Assembly (NCBI RefSeq): GCF_000472425.1
Contig: NZ_AXAI01000004.1
Coordinates: forward strand, 421,640 to 485,639
Reading direction: 5' to 3'
Length of the DNA stretch: 64,000 bases
DNA from: Bradyrhizobium sp. Tv2a-2
GTDB lineage: Bacteria; Pseudomonadota; Alphaproteobacteria; Rhizobiales; Xanthobacteraceae
The position numbers and the translations under genes are program-made. Every line of letters begins with the position of its first letter. Position 1 is the stretch's first letter. A model generated the notes under the pieces. That model was not told where the DNA came from. It was given only the letters and a program-made list of their open reading frames with translations, and did no database searches. This document shows positions 56,948 to 64,000 of this stretch, in pieces.

Positions 56948-58537
56948 ATGGCAGGCAAGGCGCAGGCAGCACCGGCAATTCCGCCGGAGCATACGGGCAA
57001 CGTCAAAGTCGCGCGCCCGCAAACGGGTGCGGAATATCTGGATTCACTGCGCGACGATCGCACCGTCTACATCTATGGCGAGCGGGTCAAAGACGTCACC
57101 AAACACCCTGCCTTCCGTAACACGTCGCGCATGGTCGCCCGCCTCTACGACGCGCTGCATGATGACAAACTAAAGGGCAAGATCCTGCTGCCAACGGACA
57201 CTGGTAATGGCGGGATGACGCACGCCTTCTTCAAGGCGCCGAAAAACACGAACGAGATGATCGCCGGCCGTGACGCGATCGCAGAATGGGCCAGGATCAC
57301 CTATGGCTGGATGGGACGCGCGCCGGATTACAAAGCCGCCTTCCTCGCAACGCTCGGCGCGAACTCCGACTTCTACGAGCCATACCAGGACAACGCCAAA
57401 CGCTGGTACAAGTTTAGCCAGGAGCGCGTGCCCTTCATCAATCACGCCATCATTCATCCGCCGGTTGATCGCGACCGTCCGCCGAACGAAGTGGCCGATG
57501 TCTGCTGCCATATCGAGAAGGAGACTGACGCCGGGATCATCGTGTCAGGCGCCAAGGTGGTTGCGACGGGATCGGTGCTGACGAACTACACGTTCGTTGC
57601 TCATCACGGACTCATTCCGCTCCAGGACAAGAAATTCGCCGTTGTCTTCATGGTGCCGACCAATGCGGCCGGTGTGAAATTCATCTGCCGCACCTCCTAC
57701 GAGATGAGCGCCAGCGTGATGGGAAGTCCGTTCGACTACCCGATCTCGAGTCGACTCGACGAGAACGACGCCGTGTTCATCATGGACAAGGTGCTGGTGC
57801 CCTGGGAGAACGTCTTCGTCTACGGCGACATTGAGAAGGCCAACAATTTCTTCCCGCGCACCGGCTTCCTGCCGCGCTTCGTCGTGCATGGCTGCACACG
57901 GCTTGCCGTCAAGCTCGACTTTATCAGCGGCCTGCTCTTGAAGGCGACGGAAGCGGCCGGCACCAAGGATTATCGCGGTGTGCAGGCCAATGTCGGCGAG
58001 GTCATCGCCTGGCGCAACCTGTTCTGGAGCCTGTCGGACGCGATGGTCAGGGATCCCAAGCCCTGGATCGGCGACTACATGCTGCCGAACATGGATCCTG
58101 GCAACGCCTACCAGATCATCGCCACCATGGCCTACACCAAGGTGAAGTACCTGATAGAGCAGACGGTCGCCTCCGGCCTGATCTATCTCAACAGCCACGC
58201 CCGCGATTTCAAGAACGACGAGATCCGCCCCTATCTCGACCGCTACCTGCGCGGCTCCAACGGCTACAAGGCCGAAGAACGCGTCAAGCTGCTCAAGTTG
58301 CTGTGGGATTGTATCGGCAGCGAATTCGGTGGCCGCCATGAACTCTACGAGATCAACTACGGCGGTTCGACCGAGGAGATTCGCCGCTACTGCCTATTCG
58401 GCGCGCAGGCATCCGGCAATGCCGATCGCTTCAAGGGCCTCGCCGAGGACTGCATGGCAGAATACGACCTGGACGGCTGGAGAGTCCCCGACCTCACCGA
58501 CCCTGGCGAGCTCAGCTATCACATGCTGCGAAAGTGA
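56948..58537 (+). CDS. FADH2-dependent monooxygenase, HpaB/PvcC family
   Basis: 529 residues from the ATG at 56948 (GGGAG upstream); the open frame reaches back into iclR but is not coding there. HpaB family: [22 protein letters not shown] at the N-terminus, [10 protein letters not shown], an [14 protein letters not shown] block, and [13 protein letters not shown] region before FAD-binding residues; C-terminal [35 protein letters not shown]. It would ortho-hydroxylate a phenolic substrate using FADH2 from the next gene's product. Exact substrate unknown (4-hydroxyphenylacetate-like or halophenol). Confidence 0.93.
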   Translation: MAGKAQAAPAIPPEHTGNVKVARPQTGAEYLDSLRDDRTVYIYGERVKDVTKHPAFRNTSRMVARLYDALHDDKLKGKILLPTDTGNGGMTHAFFKAPKNTNEMIAGRDAIAEWARITYGWMGRAPDYKAAFLATLGANSDFYEPYQDNAKRWYKFSQERVPFINHAIIHPPVDRDRPPNEVADVCCHIEKETDAGIIVSGAKVVATGSVLTNYTFVAHHGLIPLQDKKFAVVFMVPTNAAGVKFICRTSYEMSASVMGSPFDYPISSRLDENDAVFIMDKVLVPWENVFVYGDIEKANNFFPRTGFLPRFVVHGCTRLAVKLDFISGLLLKATEAAGTKDYRGVQANVGEVIAWRNLFWSLSDAMVRDPKPWIGDYMLPNMDPGNAYQIIATMAYTKVKYLIEQTVASGLIYLNSHARDFKNDEIRPYLDRYLRGSNGYKAEERVKLLKLLWDCIGSEFGGRHELYEINYGGSTEEIRRYCLFGAQASGNADRFKGLAEDCMAEYDLDGWRVPDLTDPGELSYHMLRK

Positions 58538-58542
58538 GACAG

Positions 58543-59028
58543 ATGCGTGGTGCTGCGATAGATCCGAAGCATTTCAGATCGGTCATGGGCAGCTTTCCAA
58601 CCGGGGTCGCGGTGGTTGCGACGGCGTGGGATCACGAGCTGTTTGGCGCCACCGTCAATTCACTAACGTCGGTGTCACTTCAACCCTGCATACTGCTGTT
58701 CTGCACCACCGAAGGCAGCGCGACGGGCGCTGCCATTCGGAAACGGGGGTTGTTCTCGGTCAACATCCTCGGTGCCCATCAATTAGATCTATCCGCCCGC
58801 TTCACAGGAAAGCAGAAGAACCGGTTCGAGGATCTTGCCGTTGCCTTCAGCTCCGACGGCCTGCCCCTGTTGCAGGGTGCAGCGGCGCAGATGTGCTGCC
58901 GTGTCACCACGGTGCACAAAGCGGGCGACCACGACATAATCTTGGGCGAAGTCATGTCGGGCGACGAGATGGCCTGCAGTCCGCTGGTCTTCCACAAGGG
59001 CGCATACGGGCACTTTCAGCGAGCTTAA
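58543..59028 (+). CDS. Flavin reductase (HpaC-like)
   Basis: 161 residues from the ATG at 58543; a GTG at 58534 overlapping the oxygenase stop is the alternative. Flavin-reductase-like fold: FRSVMGSFPTGVAVVATAW, GATVNSLTSVSLQPCILLFC, FSVNILGAHQLDLSARFTG. It would supply reduced flavin to the HpaB-type oxygenase and possibly to the next enzyme. The compact overlap shows coupling with hpaB. Confidence 0.93.
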   Translation: MRGAAIDPKHFRSVMGSFPTGVAVVATAWDHELFGATVNSLTSVSLQPCILLFCTTEGSATGAAIRKRGLFSVNILGAHQLDLSARFTGKQKNRFEDLAVAFSSDGLPLLQGAAAQMCCRVTTVHKAGDHDIILGEVMSGDEMACSPLVFHKGAYGHFQRA

Positions 59029-59208
59029 CCGAGACACTGCCAAGCGAACGTTGGACGTGCTCCTTGCTCGTAACCGTTTTTTGGCCCGTTGGCACCGCTA
59101 ATTCCAGGTGCGCGAACGCTCGTATTTGCACTGTCTGCGGCGCTATGCCCGGTTCCTAATGGACCGGGCTCGCGAAACAATCGGGTGCTCCATCAGAGGA
59201 ACGCCCAA

Positions 59209-60348
59209 ATGCAAAAATCCACTCGGGTTGCTGAGTACCTGGAGGCTCTCCAAGCGATCGCACCGCTTGTTGCAAAGTTTCGAGAGTCGTTCGATCGCGA
59301 CCGGCGGTTGCCGGATCGCATCTTCGATGCACTCGCCGATGCCGGACTGTTTCGGCTTTGGCTTCCCGAAGCATTAGGCGGTCCGCAATTGTCCGCCTTC
59401 GAATTCATGATAGTGGTCGAAGCAGCCGCGGCGCTAGACGGCTCCATTGGGTGGCTTGTCGGTAACGGCGGTGGGATGAGCCGGGCCTGCGCATTCGTTT
59501 CAGAAGCTACGGCGCGCAAGTGGTTTGCCCAACCCCGCGCGTTCATCGTCGCTTCGACCGGCGCAGTCGGCGAAGCCGTTCCCGTGGACGGCGGCTATCT
59601 TGTTTCCGGACGTTGGCCGTTCGGCAGCGGCGCGCCTCATGGGACCGTCTTTATGGGACTAGCCAATGTGCACGGTCAAAGCACGCAACTAAGCTGCTAC
59701 ATGGATCGGGAAGCGCTGATCATCAACGACACGTGGAACGTATCCGGCTTACGCGCGACGGGGAGCTATAACTTCGAAGCGCGCGAAGTCTTTGTTCCGA
59801 GATCACACACCCACGATTCGTCGGCGCCGAAACAGCTGCAGCCCGGCGCAATCTATCGGCTGCCTGTCGTGTCCATGTTTTCATGGACTGTTGCGTGCGT
59901 TCCGTTGGGCATCGCGCGTGGTGCGATCAAGACCTTTGCCGAACTGGCGGCGGCCAAGAAGCGGCAAGGGACAACTGCCATGTTGCGTGATCGCGAAACC
60001 GTCCAAAAGGTGGTCGGACAAGCGGAAGCAATGCACCGCGCGGCCAGAGCTTTCCTGATCGACGCAATGGAGGAGCTCATTGGCGTGGCCGAAGTCAGTG
60101 GGGAACCGTCACTTCATGCGCGCGCCGTGTTTCGGGCGGCTTGCACAAATGCCGCGGAAGCCGCCGCGCGGGTTGTGAACCTACTCGCCAGGGAAGCTGG
60201 TGCAGTTTCGATCTTCGAGTCCTGCCCACTGGAACGGGCCCTTCGCGACGTTCACGCCGCGAGCCATCACGTTGCGATGACTCCGAATAACTACGTCGTG
60301 CTTGGCCGAATAGGGCTTGGACTAGAGCCTGAGGCCGCGCGGATCTGA
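59209..60348 (+). CDS. Acyl-CoA-dehydrogenase-fold flavin monooxygenase (DszC/HsaA-like)
   Basis: 379 residues from the ATG at 59209 (GAGG upstream); the open frame from 59089 adds a non-homologous leader. ACAD fold with LPDRIFDALADAGLFRLWLPEALGG, LDGSIGWLVGNGGG, YLVSGRWPFGSGAPHG and AREVFVPRSHT. No obvious acyl-CoA catalytic Glu context, and the pattern is closer to HsaA/DszC/hydroxylase types that use FMNH2/FADH2. It may be a second oxygenase using the same reductase. Terminator 18 nt downstream. Confidence 0.85.
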   Translation: MQKSTRVAEYLEALQAIAPLVAKFRESFDRDRRLPDRIFDALADAGLFRLWLPEALGGPQLSAFEFMIVVEAAAALDGSIGWLVGNGGGMSRACAFVSEATARKWFAQPRAFIVASTGAVGEAVPVDGGYLVSGRWPFGSGAPHGTVFMGLANVHGQSTQLSCYMDREALIINDTWNVSGLRATGSYNFEAREVFVPRSHTHDSSAPKQLQPGAIYRLPVVSMFSWTVACVPLGIARGAIKTFAELAAAKKRQGTTAMLRDRETVQKVVGQAEAMHRAARAFLIDAMEELIGVAEVSGEPSLHARAVFRAACTNAAEAAARVVNLLAREAGAVSIFESCPLERALRDVHAASHHVAMTPNNYVVLGRIGLGLEPEAARI

Positions 60349-60365
60349 GACGCGCGGGAAGGAAG

Positions 60366-60402
60366 GGGCGGCCGGGATACCCGGCCGCCCACGTTGTTGT
60401 TT
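60366..60402 (+). terminator. Rho-independent terminator ending the oxygenase cluster
   Basis: GGGCGGCCGG-gatac-CCGGCCGCCC, a perfect 10 bp stem, then a T-rich ACGTTGTTGTTTG. It begins 18 nt after the stop at 60348. Confidence 0.8.
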
Positions 60403-60712
60403 GTGGGTGGCTTTGAAGCAATGCATCGGAGGCGAAGCCAGCGAAAGCGGACGACCGAAATCTGTCGCGAGAAGAGTTCCGCTACGCCTGTGGCGAGGTG
60501 GCATTGTCTTGACTGCTGTACTGGATGTTCCTCACTCACTCGAAGTGGAAATTAATGTACGGCGGCCGCTCCGGCGCAGAACGAAATGCGGTGCCGCGGA
60601 TTAACGCCCTACGCAAGCCAGCCCGCGAAACTCCGAGTTGCCGACGATCAAGTGGCCCGACCACGGATAGGCGCTCGTGTTCCGCGCGGCTCAAAAAGGA
60701 GGACGAGGGAAC
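60403..60712. other. Intergenic region upstream of the second phasin gene
   Basis: 310 bp without a convincing gene. It holds the phasin promoter; TTGACT at 60509-60514 could be a -35 box. No PhaR-type palindrome was found here, unlike in front of the first phasin. Confidence 0.5.
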
Positions 60713-61309
60713 ATGGCCAATCCACGTGAAGACGAGACCGGTGCCCAACGAGCTGACGAGAAACTTCGGCGAGCCGGCGAGAAGACTGCTGAACAAGCCA
60801 GACAAATCGGACAAGCAACCATTGATGCTGGCCAGGACGCAGCCCGTGCCGGCGCCGACATTCTCCAGCAGAACGCGGAAACGTTAAAGAATACGTGGCG
60901 TTCCAGCCTTGACACAACGACGACTGTAATGGGCAGCTCAGCTGATCAGCTTAGTCGTACGCTGGGATTGTCAGGTGACGAGGCGCAACAAGCCGCTGAG
61001 CGATCGGCACGCAATACCGAAGTTATTCTCTATTCCACCGCTGCAGTCGCCAAATGCATGACCGAAGCTTCTCGTGAATATCTCGAATTTGTTCGGCGTC
61101 AGGTCGAGAACAACATGGAGCGCATGAACGACTTGTGGCGTTGCCGAACGCCTCACGACTTTACGGCTTTGCAAACCGATCTTGTGCGTCAATCCTTCGA
61201 GGGGGCCTTCCAGAGCGGTCGCAGAATGGCAGATATGTCGCTGAAGCTGGCCGATGATACGGCCAAGCACATCAGGGAGAATATGGAACGGATGCGTCGC
61301 GCAGCCTAG
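60713..61309 (+). CDS. Phasin family protein, second copy
   Basis: 198 residues from the ATG at 60713 (AAAAAGGAGG upstream). Charged helical N-terminus (KLRRAGEKTAEQARQIGQ) and a phasin core (EYLEFVRRQVENNMERMND, FTALQTDLVRQSFEGAFQSG, RMADMSLKLADDTAKHIREN). Longer than the 113-residue phasin at 24270. A granule-coat or stress role is likely. Followed by a clean terminator. Confidence 0.85.
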   Translation: MANPREDETGAQRADEKLRRAGEKTAEQARQIGQATIDAGQDAARAGADILQQNAETLKNTWRSSLDTTTTVMGSSADQLSRTLGLSGDEAQQAAERSARNTEVILYSTAAVAKCMTEASREYLEFVRRQVENNMERMNDLWRCRTPHDFTALQTDLVRQSFEGAFQSGRRMADMSLKLADDTAKHIRENMERMRRAA

Positions 61310-61337
61310 CCGAACCGCGTGAACGGCCGAGAGAAAG

Positions 61338-61363
61338 GCCCCAGCTCAGGCGCTGGGGCTTTT
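61338..61363 (+). terminator. Rho-independent terminator after the second phasin gene
   Basis: GCCCCAGC-tcaggc-GCTGGGGC followed by TTTTGGTTT, 29 nt after the stop. Confidence 0.88.
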
Positions 61364-61418
61364 GGTTTCGTCAGAGCGTTGCTCGAACCTTGTCGGAAAG
61401 TCGGCGCAGGGGGCGAAA

Positions 61419-61541
61419 GTGATTGCGAAGCGGAAGGCCGCCTATCACGACCTGCATGTCGAGACGAAGAAAGTCGGAAGATACTGCGAAGCGGACCGGG
61501 AAGTCCCAACGATCGATCGAACTGGACGCGCCCCGGGGTGA
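61419..61541 (+). CDS. Possible 40-residue protein
   Basis: GTG start with AGGGGGCGAAA upstream; reads VIAKRKAAYHDLHVETKKV and continues with charged residues to a TGA at 61539. Codon use is reasonable, but the frame is short and competes with two other open frames. The surrounding 61364-61609 shows no other gene. Confidence 0.3.
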   Translation: MIAKRKAAYHDLHVETKKVGRYCEADREVPTIDRTGRAPG

Positions 61542-61609
61542 AGCTACTTGGCGCCGACCCAGAGAGCGCCGCGGTGGCTTGGTCGCCACTAGCGGCCCCC
61601 GAAGGGGCG

Positions 61610-61786
61610 CTAATGTCGCGTTGCTATCGGTTCGCTCGACTCCGCGTCGAGCCGGTTCAACATTGCATTGATCTTGGCCAGTAGGCGCTCGATCTCGTCC
61701 TGCTCATCCAAACCTGGCGCCTCGCCCTGCAGACGCTCCAAGAGCTGCTGTTTTCGTGCGAGCAAATCGGTAACGGTCGATGTCAC
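61610..61786 (-). CDS. 58-residue coiled-coil protein
   Basis: GTG start at 61786 preceded by AGGAGGTCGCG, a nearly perfect ribosome site at ideal spacing. The protein is helical with heptad-like Leu: LLARKQQLLERLQG, DEQDEIERLLAKINAMLNRL, then a short polar tail. It has the look of a small stress or scaffold protein. An EcfG-like promoter candidate (61823-61849) lies upstream. It falls below common ORF length cut-offs. Confidence 0.6.
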   Translation of the reverse strand: MTSTVTDLLARKQQLLERLQGEAPGLDEQDEIERLLAKINAMLNRLDAESSEPIATRH

Positions 61787-61822
61787 CGCGACCTCCTAAT
61801 CATCAGAAGCGGACTTCAGCAT

Positions 61823-61849
61823 AACGCAAATGGAGACGGGAATCGTTCC
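61823..61849 (-). promoter_or_regulatory. Candidate general-stress (EcfG-type) promoter
   Basis: On the - strand GGAAC-N18-CGTT, about 40 nt before the GTG of the 58-residue gene. The consensus known for EcfG in alphaproteobacteria is GGAAC-N16/17-CGTT, so the spacer is one longer than usual. Confidence 0.3.
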
Positions 61850-61870
61850 ATTTTTCAGGCCGACCGCAGC

Positions 61871-62050
61871 TTAACCATCTACGGTCATCGGCAATTGCGA
61901 TACGATTTCCGTCTTGCTCGGGGGCTTAGCTGTGCCATAGCCATGGCGCTGTTGCAGCCGACCTTCGAGTTGATCCTGCTTGCCGTTGATGACGTCGAGG
62001 ATCGTCATCCGTCAGTTTGCCCCACGGTTCCCCTTGGCGACGCGCTCTGA
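61871..62050 (-). pseudogene. CsbD-like stress protein, frameshifted
   Basis: On the - strand one frame reads PWGKLTDDD and, after a single-base shift, LDVINGKQDQLEGRLQQRHG then TAKPPSKTEIVSQLP and a stop at 61871. Joined, this is the C-terminal two thirds of CsbD (WGKLTDDD and GKxDQLxGxxQxRxG are family signatures). The N-terminal part (GNWKQFKGK region) is not recognisable. The remaining intact frame begins at ATG 62008 (45 codons). Confidence 0.6.
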
Positions 62051-62075
62051 TCGGTTCAGAAACTGTACAGGTTTA

Positions 62076-62101
62076 GGAACATTGATCACGCACCCGTGGT
62101 T
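62076..62101 (+). promoter_or_regulatory. Candidate general-stress (EcfG-type) promoter
   Basis: GGAAC-N17-GGTT, 159 nt before the ATG at 62260 and on the same strand. One mismatch in the -10 (G for C). Weak evidence on its own. Confidence 0.22.
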
Positions 62102-62259
62102 ATCCGGCTCGATAGTCCATCCACTTTTCTCCGCGGTTGGCGCGGACGAGACGCCATGGAGACGCCATGGACCGGATTTAAGTGTTCTTTCCTGTTTTCC
62201 GCTTGGTCAAGATTGGAGTAGCGGTTCTCCGGTTCTCATAATTCGACGGAGTGATTTCA

Positions 62260-63087
62260 ATGCGGGTTTCGGCAATAGCGGCCTGCGCAACTCTTGTTTT
62301 GGTTGGAGCGTCATCGGCTCATCCACTGGATTCGCCCGGGACCGTCTACATAGATGGAGCGCCATGCAATCTGGCCTGTCAGTCCTATATGGACTGGAGT
62401 CGCCGCACGCTGAAGGGAACGCTGGGTACTGCCGCGGGCGCATCGAACGCGTCTGCTCACCGGGCAGCAAAGGCAGCTCCCCGCAAACAGGTTTCGAGAC
62501 ACGTGGTACCGCCTTCCGTCGACGCGTCGCGCCAAAAGAAGACCAATGATCTTCAAGCCGCGGTTCGGGTGACTCCAGGGCCACCTCCTCCCTGGCCAAA
62601 AGCCGAGAATGCGCCTTTCAAGGCGCAGATGCCCGAAGCCTCCTTGGAAAGAAGTCCTCAGGAGCAGGTCATGGCGGCGTTGGCTGTCGCTGAGCAAATG
62701 ACGAAGGCCGAAACGCCAATCGATGGTGCATATGAAAGCAAACCCGCATCTGCCGGCGACGATAATGCCGCCCCTCCCACAGACGGCCATCCTTTGGTCG
62801 CCCTCCTGATTTCACGACCGGATGTAAAATCAGCTTCCGCGCTCCAGGGCCTGAATATTGCCATCGGCTCTGCCCAGGCGAGCGTCGAAGAAGACATCCG
62901 CTCTGGATTGGCGGCTGCCGGCGCTACGGACATCCGGCTTTCGCTGGGCGACACCGCCCCCTTCGACCGGCTTGTCAGTGGAGACGTACAAGCCGCGGTG
63001 TTGGAGCGGGTGTCTCCAGACGCGGCCGAGGCGTTCCCCGAAATCAAGGGTTTCAAAGTGCTTCGCGTACCGCTCGTGCCTCGTTAG
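62260..63087 (+). CDS. Secreted protein with Cys motif and C-terminal periplasmic-binding-like region
   Basis: 275 residues from the ATG at 62260 (GGAG upstream). Signal peptide to SSAHP, then GTVYIDGAPCNLACQSYMDW with a CxxxC, a Pro/Ala-rich linker, and a C-terminal half (SRPDVKSASALQGLNIAIGS, ASVEEDIRSGLAAAGA, DRLVSGDVQAAVLERVSP) that resembles the second lobe of TAXI/phosphonate-type binding proteins. Function unknown. The Cys motif recurs in Bradyrhizobium secreted proteins I have seen, but no name attaches to it. Confidence 0.75.
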   Translation: MRVSAIAACATLVLVGASSAHPLDSPGTVYIDGAPCNLACQSYMDWSRRTLKGTLGTAAGASNASAHRAAKAAPRKQVSRHVVPPSVDASRQKKTNDLQAAVRVTPGPPPPWPKAENAPFKAQMPEASLERSPQEQVMAALAVAEQMTKAETPIDGAYESKPASAGDDNAAPPTDGHPLVALLISRPDVKSASALQGLNIAIGSAQASVEEDIRSGLAAAGATDIRLSLGDTAPFDRLVSGDVQAAVLERVSPDAAEAFPEIKGFKVLRVPLVPR

Positions 63088-63121
63088 CCAAGAGTTTCGG
63101 CTCACGTCGAGTTTCGGGACC

Positions 63122-63221
63122 AAAGCGCGATCAGATTTGGTTGGATCGTCATCGCGCTTTAGGTCTTTGATTGAGCATGACCTTTCGGAAAACCGCTACA
63201 CATTTTTCCGGACCATGCTTA
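63122..63221 (+). repeat. Intergenic repeat, family A copy 3
   Basis: CAAAGCGCGATCAGATTTGG ... CATCGCGCTTTAGGTC ... TTGAGCATGACC ... GGAAAACCGCTACACATTTTT. It lies 35 nt after the secreted gene, in the 214 bp convergent gap. Confidence 0.85.
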
Positions 63222-63301
63222 GTGCGCGCGAGGCGCAATTCCCTGCGCCCAAAAAGAATCAGGTCGCGTGCCGTATGGCCTCGAAGCAGATGCGCCAGAA
63301 C

Positions 63302-63439
63302 TCACCCGGCTGGCCGCGCCGCGGGCGGGTGCGTCTGGGCCTGATGCGTCCCGACGTATTTGGTTGTGGTAATCGCTGCGCCTAGCGCGGCCAAGCCAAA
63401 AGCAACGAATAACACAACGAACGCCACTCGAACCCTCAT
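63302..63439 (-). CDS. 45-residue single-pass membrane protein
   Basis: From the ATG at 63439 (AGGGAG upstream): VRVAFVVLFVAFGLAALGA is a membrane segment, followed by a short tail TKYVGTHQAQTHPPAARP. A small membrane protein of unknown role; support is a good ribosome site and a clear helix only. Confidence 0.45.
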   Translation of the reverse strand: MRVRVAFVVLFVAFGLAALGAAITTTKYVGTHQAQTHPPAARPAG

Positions 63440-63622
63440 TGCCGTCGCGCTCCCTTCCAAGAGCGCCCCCCTCACGCCAATGGTACCCACTGCACTTCCG
63501 ATTTCAATTACCCAGGGAGATCGGTAGCGATACGGGCGCGCATCGCGAGGCTCGATCCTCCCACCAAGGGCCGGCCGCAGATATTTCCGCGACCTTTCAT
63601 TGCCCGGACTTAAGTGTCGTGC

Positions 63623-63726
63623 CTAAAGCGCGATGAGATTTGGTTGAATCGTCATCGCGCTTTAGGTCTTTGATTGAGCATGACCTTTCCGGAAAACCGC
63701 TACACACTTTTCCGGATCATGCTCTA
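63623..63726 (+). repeat. Intergenic repeat, family A copy 4
   Basis: Most complete copy in the window (CTAAAGCGCGATGAGATTTG ... TTTCCGGATCATGCTCTAG). It ends 4 nt before the stop codon of the Gly/Tyr-rich gene. The rest of the gap 63440-63622 shows no gene. Confidence 0.88.
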
Positions 63727-63730
63727 GCGA

Positions 63731-64000
63731 TCACCAGCCCCGATAGTACCGGGGACCATAATACCCAGGACCATAATAGGCGGGAGCATAGTAACTCGAA
63801 TAGCCGTAGTATGCGGGAGCGTAGCCGCCGCTGTAATACGATGGAGCGTATCCGCCGTAAGCGGGTGCATAACCGCCATAATAGCCGTACCCTGGTCCGC
63901 CATAGTAACCGTATCCAGGGCCATAAGCGTACGCACCGGATGCCAGGCCGCCTATCACCGCGCCGGCAATCAGTCCGCCGGCCAGACCGGGGCCCCAACC
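63731..64000 (-). CDS. Gly/Tyr-rich protein, 5' end cut by the window edge
   Basis: 90 codons are visible and the frame is open past 64000. It begins in the window as GWGPGLAGGLIAGAVIGGLA (a glycine-zipper membrane segment) and continues with GYGYYGG, YAPAYGG and YYGPGYYGPRYY repeats. Such proteins are common small secreted or envelope proteins in Bradyrhizobium; the role is unknown. The ATG at 63958 is probably internal. Confidence 0.7.
   Translation of the reverse strand, partial: GWGPGLAGGLIAGAVIGGLASGAYAYGPGYGYYGGPGYGYYGGYAPAYGGYAPSYYSGGYAPAYYGYSSYYAPAYYGPGYYGPRYYRGW

Overview
The window looks like a chromosomal segment of a Bradyrhizobium-type alphaproteobacterium (order Hyphomicrobiales). 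The evidence is high GC, the pleD-divK pair, the mipZ division-site ATPase, a separate clpS next to clpA, a DUF1849/EipB envelope protein, a DinB with an N-terminal zinc ribbon, small phasins, and several families of about 100 bp intergenic palindromic repeats of the kind I associate with Bradyrhizobium. No rRNA, tRNA, CRISPR array, transposase or phage gene was seen. Most of the window is ordinary core genome; the accessory parts are about 0.6-3.7 kb, 46.5-51.2 kb and 51.2-64 kb.

Left part (0-8 kb): the end of a TetR regulator; a three-gene secreted operon (an LprI-type protein with an extra N-terminal domain, a stand-alone copy of that domain, and an N-acetylmuramoyl-L-alanine amidase); a small secreted protein between two diverged 110 bp repeats; the c-di-GMP/cell-cycle pair pleD and divK; and a DUF3572 protein overlapping dinB. 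8-20.7 kb: eipB, a RidA-family protein, a glycerophosphodiesterase, a FemAB-like transferase, a HIT protein, trmO, azlCD, a lytic transglycosylase, an aldoxime-to-carboxylate cluster (aldoxime dehydratase and nitrilase with a divergent AraC regulator), a PilZ protein and a DHA2 drug exporter.

Middle (20.7-46 kb): clpA and clpS; a phasin with two PhaR-type operators; a D,D-carboxypeptidase with a SPOR-like end; a DnaJ/VWA pair; an alpha/beta hydrolase preceded by the same PhaR-type operator; mipZ divergent from panC; assorted conserved proteins (DUF1489, YidB-like, GST, DUF599, TolA-like, aldo/keto reductase, orphan HTH); two tandem polysaccharide deacetylases; an MBOAT acyltransferase paired with an SGNH-like protein; and a TctC-type binding protein.

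Right part (46-64 kb): an RTX protein made almost only of calcium-binding repeats, divergent from its type I exporter (ABC and HlyD genes). Next comes a regulon built from a five-gene branched-chain-amino-acid-type ABC importer, an IclR regulator, an HpaB-type FADH2 monooxygenase, its flavin reductase and a second DszC/HsaA-type flavin oxygenase. Inverted copies of one composite palindromic operator lie in front of the importer/regulator and in front of the oxygenase. The end of the window is a stress/storage-flavoured stretch: a second phasin, a 58-codon gene with a near-perfect ribosome site, a frameshifted CsbD relic, two or three small secreted or membrane proteins, and a Gly/Tyr-rich protein cut by the window edge.

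Three dispersed repeat families (here A, B and C) mostly lie between convergent genes, and several copies touch or supply the stop codon of the neighbouring gene.
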